NCBI GenBank assembly: GCA_023150275.1
Contig: JAKLLG010000010.1
Coordinates: forward strand, 62,001-126,000
Direction: 5' to 3'
Length of the DNA stretch: 64,000 nucleotides
DNA from: Rhodocyclaceae bacterium
GTDB taxonomy: Bacteria; Pseudomonadota; Gammaproteobacteria; Burkholderiales; Rhodocyclaceae
Position numbers and translations under genes: made by a program. Positions within the stretch are counted from its first letter, which is position 1, and each line of letters opens with the position of its first letter. Under the pieces are notes generated by a model that did not search any database, was not told the DNA's origin, and worked only from the letters and a program-made list of their open reading frames with translations. Positions 36,052 through 45,494 of this stretch are shown here, piece after piece.

Positions 36052-38000
36052 CAATGACCTCCAGCCTCTGTCGAAAACTGCAATTCATCAACGACAGGCG
36101 AAGTTCGGAGCAGGCGTAGCCACTCGGGTAATTGGGGATCGAGCCGAAAGTACGGCACAAACGCACCAGAGGTACTTGTTGGAACCGCCTGCAACGCGGC
36201 AGACAGCGCGTCAGGAGTGGTCGCCAAGCTGACTCCTTCAAGGCCGCGCAGCGCGTTCGCATTCAAGCCGCCGCCATCGGCAATCTGAATTACCCGTTTC
36301 CCGGCACAGTACGCATCGACGGCTGCCGAGGTAATAGCGCTCGTGATGACAATATCGCTGTCCGGGAGCAGCTCCATCAGTGGCCGCTCATCCAACCTAA
36401 GGCCTACGCGTTCGGCGATCGCGGAATCCGGATTGTAAGGAAAAGCAGGGTGCGGCTTAAAAATCACAATGGCACCCTTTGAAAGGTTTTGGCTCGCATA
36501 GTCGAGCCATTCCAAAATTCTGTCATTTGTCGCCGAGAGAAAATCGCCACAGACCAAGATGCGCCGCAAGCGTCCGACTTCCGTACCGCGGTTCTGCAAC
36601 TGTGTCAGATGCATGAAGCGCAGCGCCTCGACCTCTAAAACCCGCTCTTCCGGACAGCCCCCGATGAGTAGCGCCGCACGGGCCACCGGCCCATTCACAG
36701 CATAACAATCCGGCAACGGGATGCCGCTAGCGTCGCCGGAAACGTAGACGCGGGGATCGTGGAAATAGCGGAGATCCCAGAAACGAACAATCGTGTGGGG
36801 GGTTGCTACGAGTTGACCGTGCCCCGCTGTTCGCCACGCATGGATGAGCGACATTTCCCACGGCTGGTTTTCGCAGATGTAGACACCCGCCTGCTGCTTA
36901 GGCAGGCGCACCAAAACTGCCTCGAACATGCCAAGTCGCAGGCATTCCATCAGCGCATTTGGGCCGGCAACGGACTCCACCCACTCATCCTCATGTAGAG
37001 GCCAAAGATCGAGAGTCGAGGCTTTGGGTCGCACCGTGCCCGAAGCCTTGGCGACCAAACCGGTCATCCGGCGAAGCCGCAGGTAGTCACGCCAAGCGCG
37101 AAGTGCTGCAGTGGCTGAAGGCAGCGTATCAACTAAAGCGTGGAATTGCCGTTCACTGGCACTTTCATCAAACTGACGAACAAGTTTATCGGCATCGGTA
37201 TAGCTGGAGACTGCGGGATGCGGATGAAAAAAATGGAACCAGTTCGTGGTCAGGCCGTCCGAAGACAATTTTGCGACGAGCGGTCCCCAATAGTTCGATA
37301 TAAATCGGCCGGATGCGATCCCTCGCTTATCCAGATGGACGAGTACATCGAAGAACGAAATACGGCCCTTCGGCCTCGGCTTGACCCTATTTCGGTAAAG
37401 CGTGGGCAATCTTGAAACGCAGTACCAGCCAAAAGACAGCACGGCGCGCATAAGCCGCGGCAATCTTGCATAGCCCTTCTGGCGGTAGCGGTCAGATGGT
37501 TTTACTGGCGCGGGGTGGCGCCATTCAAAGCTGAGCCCGGACAACCGACAATACGTATCCAGGCATTCTGCCAGCCGCAAATTGGATGAATGTAAAACAA
37601 CAGCGCGCGCTTTCACGCCCGACATATACCGCTCAAGGGCAAGCAATTTGATCGCATCAGGGATGAGCGATATTGCAGAAATACTGTACTTCTGCGCCGG
37701 AGCAGCCATCCACCAGTAGCTGAGACCTGGACGAATCAGCAGATGATCCGAAACCGTTTGGCCATCTACTGATGCTTTGCCAAGGTCATGCAGCCATTCC
37801 AAATAGCAAGACCGGAGATCATCAGCCATCCCTTCTACAACGCTCGGCATCGATATCAGGCGGTCTCCAATATCTCGCCCCCCCCCAAAACCACTCCAAA
37901 GCACTGCAATGCCGGGCCAAGCATCTGGGACGCCTTCCGCGTCCCAGATCAGAATGTCCTTTGACCTGTCTTCGGTCAATGGGCTCGGACTGTCAGGCAT
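36051..38000 (-). CDS. TIGR04326-like surface carbohydrate biosynthesis protein, possible CMP-ulosonate transferase
   Basis: The 649-residue product begins DILIWDAEGVPDAWPG and has a C-terminal half with GT-B features: VVATPHTIVRFWDLRYF region, RRILVCGDFLSATNDRIL, then VIFKPHPAFPYNP and DIVITSAITSAAVDAYCAGKRVI. HPxxP and SxxS/T signatures of this kind occur in CMP-sugar-dependent transferases. The overall plan resembles the Leptospira-type family TIGR04326, found in loci with sialic-acid-like genes. Function is not established. A run of nine G on the coding strand lies in codons near residue 38. It directly follows the KdsB-like gene, overlapping it. Confidence 0.72.
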   Translation of the reverse strand: MPDSPSPLTEDRSKDILIWDAEGVPDAWPGIAVLWSGFGGGRDIGDRLISMPSVVEGMADDLRSCYLEWLHDLGKASVDGQTVSDHLLIRPGLSYWWMAAPAQKYSISAISLIPDAIKLLALERYMSGVKARAVVLHSSNLRLAECLDTYCRLSGLSFEWRHPAPVKPSDRYRQKGYARLPRLMRAVLSFGWYCVSRLPTLYRNRVKPRPKGRISFFDVLVHLDKRGIASGRFISNYWGPLVAKLSSDGLTTNWFHFFHPHPAVSSYTDADKLVRQFDESASERQFHALVDTLPSATAALRAWRDYLRLRRMTGLVAKASGTVRPKASTLDLWPLHEDEWVESVAGPNALMECLRLGMFEAVLVRLPKQQAGVYICENQPWEMSLIHAWRTAGHGQLVATPHTIVRFWDLRYFHDPRVYVSGDASGIPLPDCYAVNGPVARAALLIGGCPEERVLEVEALRFMHLTQLQNRGTEVGRLRRILVCGDFLSATNDRILEWLDYASQNLSKGAIVIFKPHPAFPYNPDSAIAERVGLRLDERPLMELLPDSDIVITSAITSAAVDAYCAGKRVIQIADGGGLNANALRGLEGVSLATTPDALSAALQAVPTSTSGAFVPYFRLDPQLPEWLRLLRTSPVVDELQFSTEAGGH

Positions 38001-38742
38001 TCAGCCCCTGCATCAAGCGCTCAACCTTTTTCAGGTCATCCAACGTATCCACGGCCTGAGTATCGTGCGAAGTCGGCGCCATACGTACACGCATGCCATG
38101 TTCCAGTACGCGCATCATGTCGACAGATTCGGCGATTTCCAGCGGCGTGGGCACCAACCTCGTGTATTCGAGCAGAAAATCCCGTCGGAACGGAATAATG
38201 CAAACCTGCTTGCCCATCGGTATCTCATCCACCTTGCATCGCGTCGGAATCGGCTCTCTCGAGAAATACAACGCGTTGAGCTGCAGATCGCAGACCACCT
38301 TGATGCAGTTCCTGTCCTCGAACTCAGCCGTATCCTTGATACTCCCCAGAAGGTTCACTACCTTCACGTCCGGATGGTCGAAAAGAGGCTGCACCGCCTC
38401 ACCTATCATATCCGGGTGTGTCATGGGCTCATCACCCTGCACCATCACGACAATATCGTACTTCGTCCGGTATCGTTCTTCGAGCTTGAGAAGTGCTTCC
38501 GCACATCGGTCCGAAGCACGCTCATGCTGGTCACCAGTCATCACGGCAACGCCACCAATCGACTCAATATAGTCGAATATCTCCTTGTCGCACGTCGCTA
38601 CCGCGGTTAAGGCGAGCATCGGTGACTTCGCAACGCGCTCGTAAACATGTCCGATCATCGGCTTCCCGAGGATCTTCGCCATTGGTTTTCCAGGGAAACG
38701 GCTGCTACCCATTCGGGCAGGAATCAATGCGAGAACATTCAT
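37993..38742 (-). CDS. KdsB-like 3-deoxy-ulosonate cytidylyltransferase
   Basis: The 249 residues match the KdsB/NeuA nucleotidyltransferase fold: ALIPARMGSSRFPGKPM at about 5-21, ERASDRCAEAL near 75-85, and VMVQGDEPM near 98-106, where the acidic pair binds metal. It activates a 2-keto acid sugar with CTP. The expected housekeeping kdsB is normally next to lpxK, so this copy in a glycan array probably serves a dedicated acid. It sits beside the TIGR04326-like gene and near the aldolase/HAD/dehydrogenase genes. Confidence 0.9.
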   Translation of the reverse strand: MNVLALIPARMGSSRFPGKPMAKILGKPMIGHVYERVAKSPMLALTAVATCDKEIFDYIESIGGVAVMTGDQHERASDRCAEALLKLEERYRTKYDIVVMVQGDEPMTHPDMIGEAVQPLFDHPDVKVVNLLGSIKDTAEFEDRNCIKVVCDLQLNALYFSREPIPTRCKVDEIPMGKQVCIIPFRRDFLLEYTRLVPTPLEIAESVDMMRVLEHGMRVRMAPTSHDTQAVDTLDDLKKVERLMQGLNA

Positions 38743-38770
38743 GGCTTATCCGTAGAAGTAGTAATTGTCA

Positions 38771-39697
38771 TCATTGAAATGCCGGTTGGGTTCGCGCCCA
38801 TGTGGTGAAGCGCTCCAGCCCGTCGCCAAGCGTTGTAAACGCGGTGACGCCAAGCACATCTTGCAACGCAGAGATGTCTGCATAGATACCGCTCTGATCG
38901 CCCGGCGTCCCCCCATGGACGAAATAGGTCGCCCCTGGCACCAATTCACAAATACGTTGAAGCAGGGTGCCTACGGTCGTTTTTACGCCTGTTCCAACAT
39001 TGAGCGTGCGGCCCTTGGCCGTTTCAAGAGTTGCTGCGCGAAACCAACTCTCAACTACATCCTCGATATAGATGATGTCGCGAAATCGCTCGAGGCCCCC
39101 TTTTACTTCAATTCGCCCGTTCGACAAGGCCTGTGCAAGAAAAATGCTCACCATCCCCTGGCGCAGATTACTTAAGTCCTGGCCAGGGCCATAGACGTTG
39201 AACATCCTTAGGATCACCGGTGGTAGCTTTTTCTGGTAGATACGCAGATAGCCCTCTGAGGCATATTTTCCAACGCCATAGCATGATAGCGGATGGCATT
39301 CTAGGGATTCGCCGACCGGTGCGTCCTCAACCGCTCCATACACCGACATCGAGCTTGCGTAGAGAAAGCGCTCTGCAGCGTGCTCGATGCCATACTGGAT
39401 CAAATTCAAAGTCGAAACAGTATTCTTCTGCAAATCGGCAACAGGATCGTCAAAGCTGATTTCTCCGGACGACTGGCCCGCAAGGTGAAGAATTTTTCTG
39501 CAGTCCGAAGGAATCTTCGAGATCGTGGCTCGCATAGCCAAATCCCCCTCGATGAAATCCACACCTGGCGGTACATTTTCCGCCCGCCCGCTTGAGAAAT
39601 CGTCGACTCCAGTTACAGCATAGCCTTCCTGTAGGAAACGACGGGCGATGTGAGAGCCGATGAATCCACCCACGCCCGTGATCAACACGCGATCCAT
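38771..39697 (-). CDS. NAD-dependent epimerase/dehydratase family protein
   Basis: This is an extended SDR of 308 residues. ATG at 39697 follows GGGAGAAG closely and begins MDRVLITGVGGFIGSHIARRF. The SSMSVYG serine region and a YGVGK catalytic pair are intact, and RFRDIIYIEDV is the usual C-terminal sugar-binding turn of UDP-glucose-4-epimerase-like enzymes. It lies between a methyltransferase and the KdsB-like gene. Substrate unknown. Confidence 0.88.
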   Translation of the reverse strand: MDRVLITGVGGFIGSHIARRFLQEGYAVTGVDDFSSGRAENVPPGVDFIEGDLAMRATISKIPSDCRKILHLAGQSSGEISFDDPVADLQKNTVSTLNLIQYGIEHAAERFLYASSMSVYGAVEDAPVGESLECHPLSCYGVGKYASEGYLRIYQKKLPPVILRMFNVYGPGQDLSNLRQGMVSIFLAQALSNGRIEVKGGLERFRDIIYIEDVVESWFRAATLETAKGRTLNVGTGVKTTVGTLLQRICELVPGATYFVHGGTPGDQSGIYADISALQDVLGVTAFTTLGDGLERFTTWARTQPAFQ

Positions 39698-39698
39698 C

Positions 39699-40679
39699 TC
39701 AAACTTCTCCCTTTTTACTGACGACTCCAATCAAGGTGTCGCAGGTACCACTACGGATGAGCGACTGTTTGTAGGATTCTTCGACTTCGATACCCAACTT
39801 CGACGTAAACCGACCCATGCCCCCAGGCCGTCCATCGCGAGCCCAAATCATGTGATTCGAGAGGTCATACCGCTGGTCTCGAAGCACTTCGTACTCAGCC
39901 GCCAGCTGCCCAAGCAAAAAATGCAATGATGGTTCGCTGAAATACCAGGGATGTGCCACCGACCAGTAGAAGCGCTCGAATGCAGGAATGTCGTATACCG
40001 AGTACAACGGATCAGCCGCGTTCGGCACTTCAAAAATAATGCGGCCACCGGGCTTGAGCATATCCAGCTGAGCTTTCAAAAATTCAGCGGGGTTAGCAAT
40101 ATGCTCAAGGACGAAAAAATGGAGGATCAAGTCAAATTTCGAATGCGGCGCAGCATGCTGAAGGTCCTCCAGCGATTGATATGCACATAGACCACGGCCC
40201 CGCACGAATTCGCTGAAGACACCTGAAGGCTCGATTCCGGTGCAGCGATGTCCGGACTCTGCCAGAGGGTAAAGCATGAATCCAGACGAGCACCCAATCT
40301 CAAGGAGATCGAGACCATCTTTTAAGTACGGCGCCAGATACTTCATCCTGCGCTGGCGCGTTGGCTCATTGGCAACGAGATGCTGCTCGGCTTTCTGCCA
40401 ACCGCCCGCCTCACCCGACCGACTTGCCATGAAGCCTTCAAATTCGGCCGCATAGAATCGCGCTTCCTCGTCAGCCGTCAGCCCGGGAAACTGATAACGG
40501 ACGTCGCATTCTTCGCAGTGAAAGAAAGCGTGGGAGGCAGCCGTGCCGCCGTAGACATGACGTGTGACAACAGACTGGGATTCTCGGCCCGCAGAACAAA
40601 GAGGGCATTTTTCTGGAAGGGACAAAACAGATTCTCCACACCGGCAAGGCCGATCTACGGCGACATGCTTCCCGGACAC
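39699..40679 (-). CDS. SAM-dependent methyltransferase with N-terminal zinc-binding cysteines
   Basis: The 326-residue protein has four CxxC-type cysteine pairs in the first 60 residues (CRC, CPLC, CEEC), a likely zinc site, then the class I SAM domain with LLEIGCSSGFMLYPLA near 124-139 and FVLEHIANPAEFL. The acceptor is probably a sugar intermediate in this locus. It is similar in plan to the next gene upstream, with which it overlaps by 25 bases, so the two look like a duplicated pair that has diverged. Confidence 0.87.
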   Translation of the reverse strand: MSGKHVAVDRPCRCGESVLSLPEKCPLCSAGRESQSVVTRHVYGGTAASHAFFHCEECDVRYQFPGLTADEEARFYAAEFEGFMASRSGEAGGWQKAEQHLVANEPTRQRRMKYLAPYLKDGLDLLEIGCSSGFMLYPLAESGHRCTGIEPSGVFSEFVRGRGLCAYQSLEDLQHAAPHSKFDLILHFFVLEHIANPAEFLKAQLDMLKPGGRIIFEVPNAADPLYSVYDIPAFERFYWSVAHPWYFSEPSLHFLLGQLAAEYEVLRDQRYDLSNHMIWARDGRPGGMGRFTSKLGIEVEESYKQSLIRSGTCDTLIGVVSKKGEV

Positions 40680-41644
40680 TCACAAACCACGAACATGTGC
40701 GAGCTGAATCCCTGAGAAGCGACGAAACTCTGCCACGCATTCAGCATCTCCGGTGTCGCCTGGGCGATGAAATTTCGCCAGAACCGATCCTTGATCGCGT
40801 CACGGCTACGGCACAGGATGTCGACATCCAACATTCCGGGCGTTGCAATCTTCACGACGCTCATGCCAAACGATTCAACCAGTATCCTGACCGATCGAGG
40901 ATTAAAGAAATTGAGATGCTGTAGCGAAACTGAGTTCGAATTTTCCCATAAAGCCTGAATATCGACACCCATCCCGGAAAGGGTCGTAAAAAGGAATAAG
41001 TCGCCTGGGCGCATGTGCGATCTCAGGCGCTCGAGGAAAACACGGCTATCGTGCAGATGCTCGAAAAGCTCGAAGCTCACAAACGCCCTCGGCCCCGATG
41101 GCAAGGATGAGTCCTCGACCATTTCCAGGAATCTTTCGACAACACGCAAACCCTTGTTACGACACACCTGTGCCGAATCCGGGCCGGGTTCGATAACAGT
41201 CACTTCCCCGCCAGCGATGTGCTGATACTCCTCGGCGAAAATGCCGTATCCGCCCCCGATGTCAATCACGTGGTGGCCCGCCGCACCACGTCCAAGCAAG
41301 ACATCGCGGATCATCGCAGCCTTCGGACGCCAGAGCTTCTCTCGCCTGGCTTCGGCGGTCTCACGATAAAAAGTGGTTCCGAAATACCGCGCGGAGGCCG
41401 ACTCCTTGTAATAGCGGAAAAAATCCTCAGCCGGCGGACGCGGACTCACGAACAGGGTTTGGCAAGCCGGGCATTCTTCGTACGAAAAGCCATGCTTGTC
41501 GAATGCGTGCTTACCTGTTTCACCGCATGCCGGACACGGCAACGGCGACCGCTTCGTGTTACCGAAGTAGATCTCGGCGTCCTCTGCCGCAAGACGCAAG
41601 TATTCGTCGAAGACCTTGCGCGGCCGGATTTCTTCTTCTTTCAA
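40655..41644 (-). CDS. SAM-dependent methyltransferase with N-terminal zinc-binding cysteines
   Basis: From a TTG at 41644, which overlaps the aldolase stop (TTGA), the product has 329 residues. CPACGETG and EECPACQTLF give a probable zinc site in the first 65 residues. The class I SAM domain follows with VIDIGGGYGIFAEEY and the ELFEHLHDSRVFLERL acidic loop. Longer in-frame readings would run deep into the aldolase gene and are not family-like. Its target is unknown but likely a glycan sugar. Confidence 0.85.
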   Translation of the reverse strand: MKEEEIRPRKVFDEYLRLAAEDAEIYFGNTKRSPLPCPACGETGKHAFDKHGFSYEECPACQTLFVSPRPPAEDFFRYYKESASARYFGTTFYRETAEARREKLWRPKAAMIRDVLLGRGAAGHHVIDIGGGYGIFAEEYQHIAGGEVTVIEPGPDSAQVCRNKGLRVVERFLEMVEDSSLPSGPRAFVSFELFEHLHDSRVFLERLRSHMRPGDLFLFTTLSGMGVDIQALWENSNSVSLQHLNFFNPRSVRILVESFGMSVVKIATPGMLDVDILCRSRDAIKDRFWRNFIAQATPEMLNAWQSFVASQGFSSHMFVVCECPGSMSP

Positions 41645-42411
41645 CGCTCCCTCGTCTCTGGCGCAGCCGCCGCACTGTTGAGGAAAACCGCATCGATCGA
41701 ATAGGCGATGAAACGATAACCCTGATCGATGCGCGTCTTCAGCATCGCCGCATCCGGCATAACGACATGCATGCCGCAGGGAAGGCCCTGCGTCTTGCAT
41801 GCTAAAAGGACTCGCTCGATCACGGCCACGAATTCGGGGCGATCGAAGGCCCCGGTCATGCCCATGGAAGCAGAGAGGTCATAAGGCCCCACCAATACTG
41901 CATCGAGGCCCTCCACCGCGAGGATGGCGGCGAGGTCGTCGAGCGCCGCGGCATGTTCAATCATTGCGACTAGCAACGGCGCCTGTGCCTCTTCCGCATA
42001 GGCTTCGAAATACTTTCCGAAGAGGTTGGCGCGGGAGAAGCCGACACCACGTTTTCCGGCGGGTGGCCAGCGACACGCATCCCGAACCCGAATTAGCTGC
42101 TCGGCACTCTCGATCATCGGCACGATGATTCCTCCGGCACCTGCATCGAGAGCTTGCTTGCAATCCTTCGGCGCGCCCTGCGCAATCCTTGCGAGGGGAA
42201 GTGTTCCGCCGAGTTCGAGCGCCCGAAACAGGTCGGGCAATTGATGAGCGCCGACAGCACCATGCTCCATATCCACCGCAACCCAATCGTAGCCGGCCTG
42301 TCCCATGATCTCTGCAATGGATGGATGAGGTATCTGAATCCAGCTACCGATGCTAGGCCTTCCCGATTGCAAGTCATCGCGGATGGCTCGTATTTTTTTA
42401 ATTCGATTCAT
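41641..42411 (-). CDS. HpcH/HpaI family class II aldolase
   Basis: These metal-dependent aldolases join or split pyruvate and an aldehyde to give 2-keto-3-deoxy acids. ATG at 42411 overlaps the HAD stop (ATGA) and gives 256 residues. Family residues are present: DMEHG at 47-51, R75, GAGGIIVPMIES at 91-102, E152 as metal ligand, and GPYDLSASMG at 175-184 with D178. Most relatives act in aromatic catabolism, and none of those genes is nearby. In this array, beside HAD, dehydrogenase and KdsB-like genes, it is more likely to build a 3-deoxy-ulosonic acid. That role is inference. Confidence 0.9.
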   Translation of the reverse strand: MNRIKKIRAIRDDLQSGRPSIGSWIQIPHPSIAEIMGQAGYDWVAVDMEHGAVGAHQLPDLFRALELGGTLPLARIAQGAPKDCKQALDAGAGGIIVPMIESAEQLIRVRDACRWPPAGKRGVGFSRANLFGKYFEAYAEEAQAPLLVAMIEHAAALDDLAAILAVEGLDAVLVGPYDLSASMGMTGAFDRPEFVAVIERVLLACKTQGLPCGMHVVMPDAAMLKTRIDQGYRFIAYSIDAVFLNSAAAAPETRER

Positions 42412-43070
42412 AGTTCGACAAAGTCCTCCACCGAGTCGCCCGTGAAATTGCAAAACACTTCGTGATTACTCGCGTGCCTGCGCAGCAGAAACGGTATGTC
42501 GTTTTCCAGGGCTGCGTCCATATCCGCCCTCGCATCTCCGATCATCAGGCATCGGTCAAGCGGCACGTTCCGACGCGAAAGGCAGCTACAAATCGCCGCT
42601 CCCTTTTTCGTCGGTGCGCCGAAAACCTCTGAAAAGCAGTGCCGCAAATCGATCGCTTTCAGAATTTCCGTAATTTCACCCTGTGGCGTTGCCGTTACGA
42701 GGATGAACTCCTGAGCATAGGGATTCTCGCGCAGAATCCGCTCAACACCAGCAACCCACGGTGCATTGATGACTTGGCGCAGGACAATGTCGGAGAAATG
42801 TTGGCAATAGGCCTTAACCCCGGATTCCGTCACAGGCACCCCTGCCCATTCCATATAAAGCGGTATCTTTTCGAATCGGGACATACCCCCGTGAGCCTCG
42901 TGATGGAGGCGGATGCGCCTCGCAACCTCACCACCGAAGGACTCGAACAATTGGACAAAGGCTTCCGTCTTGACGGCAATGGAGTCTTTGATGACACCAT
43001 CAAAGTCCCAGAAGATCAGCCTAGTGTCGCGACGAAATCTTTCGGGCAGGCACGCCCCCGACGATCGCAT
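42408..43070 (-). CDS. HAD superfamily phosphatase
   Basis: The 220-residue hydrolase has the nucleophile motif [11 protein letters not shown] with D22 and D24, motif II VTATPQ near 127-132, and motif [13 protein letters not shown] near 176-186. The cap is helical and inserted after motif I. The start is uncertain; ATG at 43070 has GTGGAG just upstream and overlaps the acetyltransferase by 50 bases. In this position it may remove the phosphate from an ulosonate phosphate, as KdsC or NeuB-linked phosphatases do. Overlaps the aldolase gene by 4 bases. Confidence 0.88.
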   Translation of the reverse strand: MRSSGACLPERFRRDTRLIFWDFDGVIKDSIAVKTEAFVQLFESFGGEVARRIRLHHEAHGGMSRFEKIPLYMEWAGVPVTESGVKAYCQHFSDIVLRQVINAPWVAGVERILRENPYAQEFILVTATPQGEITEILKAIDLRHCFSEVFGAPTKKGAAICSCLSRRNVPLDRCLMIGDARADMDAALENDIPFLLRRHASNHEVFCNFTGDSVEDFVEL

Positions 43071-43575
43071 AAGGCTCCACATCCTTTGTCACCACGGCAC
43101 CCGCCGCGACAACACATCCTTGTCCCAATTTCACATCCCGCAGAATAACTACATTGGCCCCAATCCAGACATCGTCTTCGACGACAATTGCACCTCCGAC
43201 ATGTTGCTGCAAGCGGATTGGCACCCCCATGGCAATACCATGATCGGCGGCGCGCATCACCACGTTGGGACCGATCAACACGTTGTTGCCGATGGTGATA
43301 CGGCCAGATGAAGCACCTATCTGGACGTTTGTATTCATGCTCATGTTGTCGCCGATGGTGATTGCACCTTCATTTGCATACAGGTAGTTGCAGCCCATCG
43401 ATCGAAAATTGTCGCCGATGCAGATATTCCCGCCACCGATGATTTTCAGGCAATAAGCTGGCATGAAACGCCGGCCCGTTTTCCGAACCCTGAGAGCCAC
43501 GACACTTCCATAAATTAAGGTGCATAGGGCACCGATCCTAGAAAACAGTTTTGCTAAAAAAGACGGCTTCGTCAT
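43021..43575 (-). CDS. Hexapeptide-repeat O-acetyltransferase
   Basis: The 184-residue protein is a left-handed beta-helix acyltransferase. A hydrophobic N-terminus (about 8-30) precedes repeats such as [19 protein letters not shown] and [15 protein letters not shown], and the active-site histidine lies in MRAADHG near residue 112. The family (maltose acetyltransferase/WbbJ-like) acetylates sugars from acetyl-CoA. It would decorate a glycan residue here. Confidence 0.9.
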   Translation of the reverse strand: MTKPSFLAKLFSRIGALCTLIYGSVVALRVRKTGRRFMPAYCLKIIGGGNICIGDNFRSMGCNYLYANEGAITIGDNMSMNTNVQIGASSGRITIGNNVLIGPNVVMRAADHGIAMGVPIRLQQHVGGAIVVEDDVWIGANVVILRDVKLGQGCVVAAGAVVTKDVEPYAIVGGVPARKISSRH

Positions 43576-43593
43576 GACAAGGTGCCAGTGCTA

Positions 43594-44472
43594 TCAATCA
43601 ATATTCGACTCGTTCTGGACTTCCGCAATCAACTGCAGCAAACCCTGTCCCAGGTCGACATGCATCGGCGGCACATACTTCCGGCCCAGCTTCGGCTGAT
43701 AGGCATAAGGAGTCCGGACGTAATGCCCGGCATACTCGGTTTCCTCGAACTCCACCGCCTGTGGAATACCAAGAATTTCAGCGAGCATCTTCAACAGATC
43801 CATCACGCGCATCGGCTCCTGCCCTGTCAGGACGACATGCTGGTTGCGGAACTCGTCCCCGAGTGCCGCCACGCTGGCGCGCGCGGCATCCTCGACATGG
43901 ATGTACTCCCGCATGGCTTCAGCACTGCCCGCATAACGAATCTGGCCCGTTCTGAGCGCTTCGTTGACGATGCGCCAGAGCCCGTTCTGGTGATCGGACC
44001 TCGGTCCATAGAGGGATCCGTAGCGCAACACTGTATAGTCCAGCCCGTAGGCGGCCTGATACTCTTCGACGTAGTGCTCCGCAGACTGCTTGCTGCATCG
44101 ATAGAAGCTACCCTGCCGACTGTAAACGTACACGGTACTGGCATAAAGGAAGCGCTTCACGCCATTCAAGCGACAGGCCTCAAGCACATTCGCGTTGCCG
44201 AGTACGTTGATGCGGATGGTGTCCAGCGGCTTGTCCAAGGCCTCGTTCAGGTCCGCCAGCGCAGCGAAATTGTAGACATACTCACAACCGGAAACTGCCG
44301 ACGCGACCTTGTCTCCATCAAGCAAGTCGCCAACCCGCATTTCCTGATCTGGCCGCAGCCAGGGCGAGGGCCGCTGATCAAAAATGGAAACGCGATGGCC
44401 GCCTGCACTCAGTGCATCGGCCACGTGGCTACCCAAGAACCCGGAACCCCCGATCACGCAAACTCGAGCCAT
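43594..44472 (-). CDS. NAD-dependent epimerase/dehydratase family protein
   Basis: ATG at 44472 begins MARVCVIGGSGFLGSHVADAL and gives 292 residues. YASTVYVYSRQGSFYRCSK contains the catalytic serine/tyrosine/lysine set (YxxSK), and AMREYIHVEDAA is the C-terminal substrate turn. It starts one base after the dehydrogenase stop and belongs to the same translational block. It may modify the precursor of the keto acid or an unrelated sugar. Confidence 0.87.
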   Translation of the reverse strand: MARVCVIGGSGFLGSHVADALSAGGHRVSIFDQRPSPWLRPDQEMRVGDLLDGDKVASAVSGCEYVYNFAALADLNEALDKPLDTIRINVLGNANVLEACRLNGVKRFLYASTVYVYSRQGSFYRCSKQSAEHYVEEYQAAYGLDYTVLRYGSLYGPRSDHQNGLWRIVNEALRTGQIRYAGSAEAMREYIHVEDAARASVAALGDEFRNQHVVLTGQEPMRVMDLLKMLAEILGIPQAVEFEETEYAGHYVRTPYAYQPKLGRKYVPPMHVDLGQGLLQLIAEVQNESNID

Positions 44473-44473
44473 C

Positions 44474-45460
44474 TTAGAGTCCTTCCCTTTGCACCTGGTA
44501 CTCTGCCTCGGGCACCAGGCCTTCAAGCGGTTTCCCTGCCAGAAACCTTATCGCCTCTTCCGTCGCCTCGATCTCCATGCGCGTCCGGCAATCTACGGAC
44601 ATAGACCCCATGTGCGATGTCAGCAGACATCGCTCGACCGAGGAGAGTCTCCCCTGATACGGTTCCTCACAAAAAACATCCACAGCGGCCCCGGCAAGAT
44701 GCCCCAAGTTCAGCACTTCCGCGAGGTCATCTTCGTGGATGATGCCGCCCCGTGCCGTGTTGACGATCATTGCATCCGGCTTCATCTGCAAAAGATGCTC
44801 GCGACGAACCATGTTCTTGGTCTGCGCGGTCAGCGGTACGTGCAAGCTGACGAGATCCGATTCGCGATAGATGGTGTCCTTATCCACACATTCGATTGCA
44901 TCAACGCCTTCGAATCGGCATGCATCGGGACAAATGTCGTTTACCAGAAGACGTTTAACACCCAGTGCGCGGAGGTGTCGCGCGACTCGCCCGCCGATCC
45001 TTCCTGCCCCCACAATGCCGATCGTAAGTTCGGTAAGTCGTCTGCCGAAATAACGGTGCCACTCTCCTCGGTGCATCTGAGCATTTGCCACATGGATCGA
45101 TCTCATCAGGGAAAACATCAGACCAATCGTCAACTCAGCCACCGCTGGCGCAGGTGCGTCCGGGGTGTAGCTCACCTTGATGCCACGCCTTTCTGCGGCC
45201 ATCAGGTCGACACTGTCCAAGCCGATCCCGACACGGGAAATCAGTTTCAATCGCGGTGCATTCGCCATCACTTTCTCGGTAATGGGCTCAGTACCGGCAA
45301 TCAAGACCTCGACATCCCTCACCATGCCCGCAAGCTCGTCCTCCTTGAGCTTCCGGCCGATAGGGTTGATCAGATAGTCGACTCCGGTTTCCGCGAGTTG
45401 CCGGATCGGCAAATCGTTCTTGTCCCCAAATGGAACGGTGGTGATCAAGATTTTGGCCAT
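44474..45460 (-). CDS. D-isomer-specific 2-hydroxyacid dehydrogenase, SerA-like
   Basis: The 328-residue NAD-dependent dehydrogenase has the cofactor loop GAGRIGGR at 151-158 and the catalytic trio R237 (NTARGG), E266 (EEPY) and H283 (SHMGS). There is no C-terminal ACT domain, so it is not the full housekeeping SerA. It interconverts 2-hydroxy and 2-keto acids. Next to a phosphogluconolactonase-like gene and a KdsB-like gene, it could oxidise an aldonate phosphate at C2 to make a 2-ulosonate. That is inference. Confidence 0.9.
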   Translation of the reverse strand: MAKILITTVPFGDKNDLPIRQLAETGVDYLINPIGRKLKEDELAGMVRDVEVLIAGTEPITEKVMANAPRLKLISRVGIGLDSVDLMAAERRGIKVSYTPDAPAPAVAELTIGLMFSLMRSIHVANAQMHRGEWHRYFGRRLTELTIGIVGAGRIGGRVARHLRALGVKRLLVNDICPDACRFEGVDAIECVDKDTIYRESDLVSLHVPLTAQTKNMVRREHLLQMKPDAMIVNTARGGIIHEDDLAEVLNLGHLAGAAVDVFCEEPYQGRLSSVERCLLTSHMGSMSVDCRTRMEIEATEEAIRFLAGKPLEGLVPEAEYQVQREGL

Positions 45461-45494
45461 CGGTGTATTCCAAGAATCGAATGCCTGCTTCTAT

